A stretch of 64,000 bases of DNA, from positions 806,001-870,000 of the forward strand of contig JBAJFG010000002.1 of assembly GCA_037903475.1 (NCBI GenBank). The letters run 5' to 3'. This stretch comes from Ancylostoma caninum (Eukaryota; Nematoda; Chromadorea; Rhabditida; Ancylostomatidae). A model generated the notes under the pieces. The model searched no databases. It saw nothing but the letters and a program-made list of their open reading frames with translations, and was not told the DNA's origin. The position numbers and the translations under genes were made by a program. The first letter of the stretch is position 1. Each line of letters begins with the position of its first letter. Below are positions 58,886 to 64,000 of the stretch, piece by piece.

Positions 58886-59790
58886 CTAATTTCTCATCAC
58901 ATCTCAAAGTCGCGCGCCAAGATGAAATTTGCTGGCTTTTTCTTAGATTTCCATAGCAAAGAAATACTACTCTTATTTTGCAGAGTCGGATCAGCTTTCA
59001 TAAATCTGGATCTGTGATACCCTACATTTGCAAGTTCATGAAATTTCTCGAAATTCTCAGTGATCACCCTTACGGCGAATTCTTAGTTATTTGTAAGACA
59101 GAAATGCCAGCCAACGCTATACTTGTATTTTTACTAGAATTTCCACGATTTCAAACATTCTTCTTCATGTTCTACCGGTCGTATTTGTCGTATTATATAT
59201 ACGTATTTTCTCTTATTTTGTTTTTCCAACCATGTTTCTGCAGGAAAACGTACTTTTTAGCAGAATTTTAGGTCGTCGCGCGACTTGTCGCGGGCTTCGC
59301 CGCACGCGACATGCGGCAAAATTGCGGCCAAAAGAAAACATTCAAAATTTTGTGCTGAAAATGAAAACTTTTAGTGAGTGCCTCATGGGACTGACGAGGG
59401 ATCAAATACTGTTCCTATCATCAATTTTATTTTGCAATACCTTAGGTTGTAACGTAGTTATAGCGATGGATGGAACGAAAAGAACGCAACTTCGCGTGCC
59501 GCGTGTTCTTTTTTTGGCGAAGTTAGCGCGAGTATTGTAGTTACCGCTAGAAACCTTTTCAAATGTATTTCTTAAACAAGCTTTAATTCTGTTCTTATTG
59601 CAAACAGAATTTACAGAACCAATAGAAAAAATTCTTCGTTCAGTCTCTCTTCTTCACTCTTAGCTGCAAAAGAGTGGATGGTTATTCAACAAGTCCCAAC
59701 TACGAAGTCTCCTTTGCTCACTTTATCTTGACGAAGTCCCGCTTGCCTTGGGTAAAGTTCCTGCCGAAGTCTGATCCTAATCCTTTCCAG
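58886..59790. other. No gene; contains duplicated SUMO-intron end
   Basis: 59209-59244 repeats the end of the SUMO pseudogene intron (57167-57202) with one mismatch, acceptor included, but is followed by unrelated sequence. The open frame 59232-59540 starts there and shows no SUMO similarity. A GC-rich palindromic patch lies at 59275-59325. Confidence 0.6.
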
Positions 59791-60502
59791 AAATTCTCAT
59801 CAACCTGGCCTAACAGCGATGCACACATTCATGATGCGTGAGCACAACCGTATAGCTACCGCTCTAGCTGTACTGAATCCTCATTGGACTGATGAGATTA
59901 CCTACCAGGTCGGTACTGGGTACGCTTAAATGGTTCGAAGATTCGAAGATCTTAAGGTGAACTCTATTTTACCCTCTGTGCAACCATTTATGTTTCTGAA
60001 TTGATCATTCATCAAGAATAACGCATTTATCGAACCCATCGGCGTTGCAGCCACGTTTCTCTGCATTTCAGCACGAAATGGAATCGGACGCAATTTTGGC
60101 CTTACAATCCTTGTATGAATCCGTTGACGACATCGACCTATTCCCAGGACTCATCAGTGAGAGACCTCTAAAAGGCGCTTTGGTGAGTCTCGCTTTCGCG
60201 AATAAGATCAAGAAATAAACATAGATGTTCCCAGCTTGGACCCACAATGTCGTTCATCCTTGCGGAGCAATTTGGACGACTAAAGAAATGTGACAGATTC
60301 TTCTATGAGAATGATGGTGTTGCTAAATTCAGCCCAGGTAAAGTCATACTCTTCCCATTTCGCTCAATTTTTTTTCAATCTACTGCTATTTAGCTCAACT
60401 AAATGAAATTCGAAAAATCAAGTTGTCATCGATACTATGCGCCAACAGCAAATATTTGTGGACTATACAGCCAAACGTTTTTGACGTTCCAGATGATCTC
60501 AT
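59791..60502 (+). pseudogene. Animal haem-peroxidase pseudogene lacking mid-domain
   Basis: Four exons. 59791-59908 has [17 protein letters not shown] and INPHW-like NPHWTDE. 60072-60182 has [18 protein letters not shown]. 60235-60337 has [12 protein letters not shown] and CDRFFYEN. 60394 onward has [18 protein letters not shown] and [13 protein letters not shown]. These are conserved blocks of nematode secreted peroxidases (the family used in cuticle cross-linking) and the exon phases join. Between the first and second exon only 163 bp remain, where about 250 residues, including the proximal haem-ligand histidine block and the catalytic core, should lie. Nothing matching the N-terminal half was found upstream. 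Either a deleted pseudogene or collapsed assembly. Confidence 0.8.
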
Positions 60503-61580
60503 GTATGGTTTTCTCAGCAGTATTAACTTCGTTTTTTCCTCTTTTCACGATGAAGAAAGGCTTACGGGTGATCTTGCGCCAGATTTATTCTTTAGAAAAA
60601 TATAGACCTACAGTCTTGGTCAATGATTTTTGCATTACAGAATACAGCTTATCTGGTCTAAAGCGCCGCAGCACCTATGCGGCGCGGCACTGTTGTTGCC
60701 GTTGAATGCTACGTTTCAATCAAACTAACACCGACGACAAATTTACTTGCCTCGAGTAGGTCCCAGCAGTGGGGGGTTCAAACCAAAATGATGGCCCTCG
60801 GAAAACCTTAGCTTTCGCCAGGCCCCGCTCGACTACAGTGATGCTCATAACTACTGGAAAAATCATTAAGAACATAGTTTTCATGAATTTTTTTGGCCAA
60901 GACCACTAAGAAAACAGGATGAAGTACTTAAGTACACGTCTATTCTTTGGAACACAATTACTTCAAAAAGTCCAGTCAAGGGCCTTGATTCTCAGCAGTA
61001 CATGTTTTGGTTTTTAGATTTCCTGAGTTGAGACCAAAAGTCGCCTCTGCGTGGTTCTCCCTTCTCACGTCCATGATGAATCCTTCCATGCTACCATTGT
61101 TTCTGGCATCATACACTAGGGTTAGAGAAAAGCTTTTATGTAAGTAATTTATTGTTATGATTGTTCAAAGAATCAGAGATCATTCCTCTCTTCAGCTTAC
61201 GTTACCTATCTTCGCGATGGCGACGACCAAAAGATGCCACTCTTTCGAGAAAGGGAAGCTTGTTTGATGGTACTGATAGGTTTGTTCGCATAACTTGCAT
61301 TGCTCAAGAGTAGTCTGATGGTCGTGAGTTTAGATGCAGCATGTCAGCTGTGTGCCCTAGTTGTTTTTTTTACTCGAATGTTCTTTTTAGATTATGGGTC
61401 TGCATGTTGATGAATGCTCATGTTGAAACTTTTCCAAAATTCTCTCCATTCATTTTCTCTACTGCTTTATAAATGAGCACAGAAGCACGGCAAAATGAGT
61501 GTTTGGATTTTGTTCCCGTTTATAAGGAACATACCTACTCAGGAGTGAAAGGTTCGTCATTTTCCTATTTCATCAGTGTT
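60503..61580. other. No further exon identified downstream of the peroxidase remnant
   Basis: The last peroxidase frame stays open to 60605 without family-like sequence. Nothing else recognised. Confidence 0.5.
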
Positions 61581-61678
61581 ACTTTGTTTCTTGTTTTTTT
61601 GTTTGCTACTAGCCTTTGTTTCTTGTTTTTTTGTTTGCTACTAGCTTTTGTTCCTTGTTTTTTCGTTTGCTACTAACT
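61581..61678. repeat. Three tandem 32-bp units
   Basis: CTTTGTTTCTTG followed by TTTTTTTGTTTGCTACTAGC, repeated at 61581, 61613 and 61644/5 with a few changes in the third. Confidence 0.9.
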
Positions 61679-61753
61679 TTGTTATTTGTTGTGCCTTTTC
61701 AAAGTATTTTATAATTAAATCAACTAATGATAGAATTCATTTAATCATTATTA

Positions 61754-62193
61754 CGGGGTGCGCGCGAATTATTGGCGCGTGGTTTTTTGAGCCCCAATCA
61801 TTAAGGATTGAGCGAAATCACAAGTCATGTTATAGGTGTCCTTCCTTGAGCCATCTCTACCGTAGATATCAACTGGTTTCTCGAATAACCTTTTCCTGTG
61901 CCTACGTGGGCTTCAGGAAATCTCCTGGTCGAATCGCTGGTGGCACGGGGTCGGTGACAGCGCCCTTCCTTCCAAGATTTTACGAAGTAGATTTTAGAAA
62001 ACTCCGACCGTACATGTATGATAGGTCACAGTTATGTCTTAACTACAATGGGCTTACCGTTAATTGGACCACCAAATGATTATCATGCCGAAAACAGGCG
62101 TTGAATCTAACAGACCGTTTTTGCTTTTTTTTCGCCCAATCCTTAATGATTGGGGCTCAAAAAACCACGCGCCAATAATTCGCGCGCACCCTG
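61754..62193. mobile_element. MITE with 61-bp terminal inverted repeats and TA duplication, 440 bp
   Basis: Ends 61754-61814 and 62133-62193 are complementary over 61 bp with two mismatches, starting C(G/A)GGGTGCGCGCG and containing TTATTGGCGCGTGG. TA flanks both sides (61752-61753, 62194-62195). A TA target and a CAGGG-type start suggest the Tc1/mariner group. The interior of about 320 bp has no transposase. Confidence 0.85.
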
Positions 62194-62624
62194 TACATTC
62201 AGAATTATTTCATCCTATATATGTAAATATTGGAAGTGGTAAAATAGAACTAACAACCTCTTTTTCTCAAGTTCTCGTGCTTTCGTATTTTTTACTTTTT
62301 GCGCACTTCACTTGTTACTAACTGTCAAGCACTGCATGGCTAGATATTTCTTTGTTTGTAATGATTGGAAGGTGCTCACTTTGGTTTATTAACCGAATAA
62401 ATAACAGTCTGTTTATACAGCAATTATAAACGAGAATGCAAAAAAGAAAATAAAGTTCAATATATCAGTTTCCATGAATGTACTCGTAATTCCTGGTTAC
62501 TATACAAGCCAGATTAATCCTTTTGATAAATGGTGTTATTCTACATCAGCGTTAGCTATGTTGATTAATAGTTCCTTCTTCAGAGTTTTTTTTTAGAAAT
62601 TCTTGCAGCTGAAGAATTTTTGTT
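62194..62624. promoter_or_regulatory. Upstream region of the Myb/SANT-like gene
   Basis: AT-rich sequence between the MITE and the first ATG. A run of T followed by AG at 62594-62595 (and a second AG at 62608 in CTTGCAG) could serve as a spliced-leader acceptor 17-30 nt before the ATG, as is usual in nematodes. This is inferred from position only. Confidence 0.3.
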
Positions 62625-64000
62625 ATGGACATATCTAAATTTCGTGTAAAAAGCATTGGACAATTGCATAGTCGCAATAGCGTGCCACAGCAACCAACCG
62701 CCACAAAAGGTGAGATAGTTTTATAGATTGAAGCAAACATCGCTAAAAGCAAGCTCTCCAGACGGCAATGGGGTCAATAGGATGCCGGAAGCAGTATCAA
62801 AACACGTAATAGAATATTTTCTAAAGAATGCGGACGTCATGTTATTCGATACAAACAACAGAACTGCGGCGGCAAATTCACGAAGATCGATTGCATTTAA
62901 GAACCTTGTAGCTGAATTGAAAAGATTCTATGGATACGATGCTAATGAAAAAAAAATTCGAAATCACTGGGATTACATGAAATCCAAAGCTATTTGCAAA
63001 GGAATGGCCTCGAGGAAAGCTTTCTCCCGGGAGAAAAGGTACAACATTCAAATTCGCCGTATGGATTCTAGCTAATTGAAGCCATTTAGCTATCGCTCAC
63101 AAACAGGAGGCGGCAGATGCTTCTACCAAGAACGGTCTTTTGAACACGCTGATAACTATCCGTTCGATGATCAGTCAGAAGAAGCTATATGGCGCTTTTA
63201 CGATGGGACGCCCGCGGTGGAATCATTCAGAGAAGGCGAAAGCAACGTCGGAAGAAGGGTTTGTTACTATGAACTGTAATAACGAGTTTTTTCGTCTAAT
63301 ATTCGTTCTACTTTTCGACCTCAATCACGTAATTTCAATGCTTCTGAAAGTTGGTTTAGTCTTTATAGTGGGGGAACTGACTTGACGGGGAGGGTATATT
63401 TGCGTGAAATCTGGCCATCCGGCGTGAGATAACATCGAGCAGCCAGACCAGTTTCTCTAATGGGTTTCACTTCGTTCCCTAGATAAATGAATGGTTTTTG
63501 TTTAAGAATTCGTCGCACGTAACTGAGAGTAGTAGTTACCGAGAGCCACAGGATACTGTCGAAACTTCGCGTGTGGAGGAACGACAAGAAGGGGATGAAA
63601 TCGACGTTTTGTCGGGACAAGAGGATGCAAATCCTAACTTGGTATGGTGTACTAAATCTTCAATTCAACCGTCACTGGTTTGTAATTGACATCTTCAGGA
63701 CGAATTTATGTCTGACAGCGGCGATGGTACGGACAATTCACAATATGTGCCCTTTCGACCTCCGAAAAGGCGTCGCAAAATGCGCGTGACCGAAGCGGAT
63801 CTACTTGAGGAACAGTACCTTTTGTGTCAAGTAAGTAACAACTGTTACAGACATGCACTTGAACTGGTATAATCGATTAGCTATTATTTAGGAACAGCGA
63901 CAATTTTTTGCTACACTACAGCATACAATGATGGAAATGTGCTCATTTATTCAGCATGCTAACGAACAGTTCAATAGACCCTCTAGCAGAAGCCAGGAAG
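62625..64000 (+). CDS. Myb/SANT-like DNA-binding domain protein, 3' end outside window
   Basis: Six exons with GT-AG introns: 62625-62709, 62762-63038, 63090-63258, 63507-63641, 63699-63830 and 63892 to beyond 64000. Cumulative lengths 85, 362, 531, 666 and 798 give phases 1, 2, 0, 0, 0, and every junction stays in frame; three introns are 51-61 bp. Splicing removes an in-frame TAA at 63073. The product has at least 302 residues. Residues about 35-121 form a helical domain (VSKHVIEYFLKNADVMLFD, then AFKNLVAELKRFYGYD and KIRNHWDYMKSKAICKG) resembling Myb/SANT-like domains often found in transposon-derived regulators. An acidic linker (VEERQEGDEIDVLSGQ) is followed by a nuclear-localisation-like PPKRRRKMR and a Glu/Gln-rich probable coiled coil. 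Expected role: sequence-specific nuclear DNA binding. The start is chosen because it is the first ATG that gives consistent phases. Confidence 0.75.

Overview
The window reads as nuclear DNA of a nematode, most likely a strongylid (hookworm-like) worm. The evidence is the hookworm-type RTE retrotransposon at 19.2-21.8 kb, introns of about 50-57 bp with TTTCAG/TTTAG-style acceptors, SUMO and haem-peroxidase exons that resemble nematode proteins, and AT-rich, gene-poor, transposon-rich sequence. The species is inferred, not shown. Most of the window is non-coding; nearly all long open frames are either transposon-derived or chance.

Layout. 1-6.5 kb: nothing I can name. 6.6-10.6 kb: a GC-rich fold-back repeat followed by small exon-like open frames of unknown function (6.90-7.33, 9.13-9.38, 10.31-10.6 kb). 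10.65-22.41 kb: a nested mobile-element complex. Its core is a near-perfect inverted duplication (arms 12.14-14.215 and 15.275-22.41 kb, 1.06-kb spacer) made of debris of a Ty3/Gypsy-like LTR retrotransposon (integrase, gag, zinc knuckle, aspartic protease). The right arm was split by a Helentron/Helitron-like non-autonomous element (16.871-21.924 kb) carrying a 50-bp GC-rich minisatellite. That element was in turn split by an RTE retrotransposon (19.214-21.792 kb) with a 12-bp target-site duplication. A second, shorter copy of the Helentron-like element lies in opposite orientation at 10.65-11.74 kb and preserves the empty RTE target site, so the order of events can be read directly.

22.4-55 kb: mostly unassignable, with several non-autonomous DNA elements (hAT-like at 27.63 kb, fold-backs at 31.19 and 46.55 kb, an inverted-repeat-bounded unit at 42.4-43.3 kb, an inverted pair at 48.7/49.8-50.1 kb), tandem repeats and hairpins. 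55-61 kb: broken host-gene pieces, namely an ABC-transporter-like first exon, a SUMO (smo-1-like) pseudogene without its ATG, and an animal haem-peroxidase pseudogene missing the middle of its domain, plus a Harbinger-like MITE. 61.75-62.19 kb: a MITE with 61-bp terminal inverted repeats and a TA duplication. 62.625 kb to the right edge: the best-supported gene, a six-exon plus-strand gene with a Myb/SANT-like DNA-binding domain and a nuclear-localisation-like basic run. Its exon phases all agree and it continues past the window.

The genes do not form an operon or pathway. The interesting biology is the layered structure of the 10.6-22.4 kb complex.
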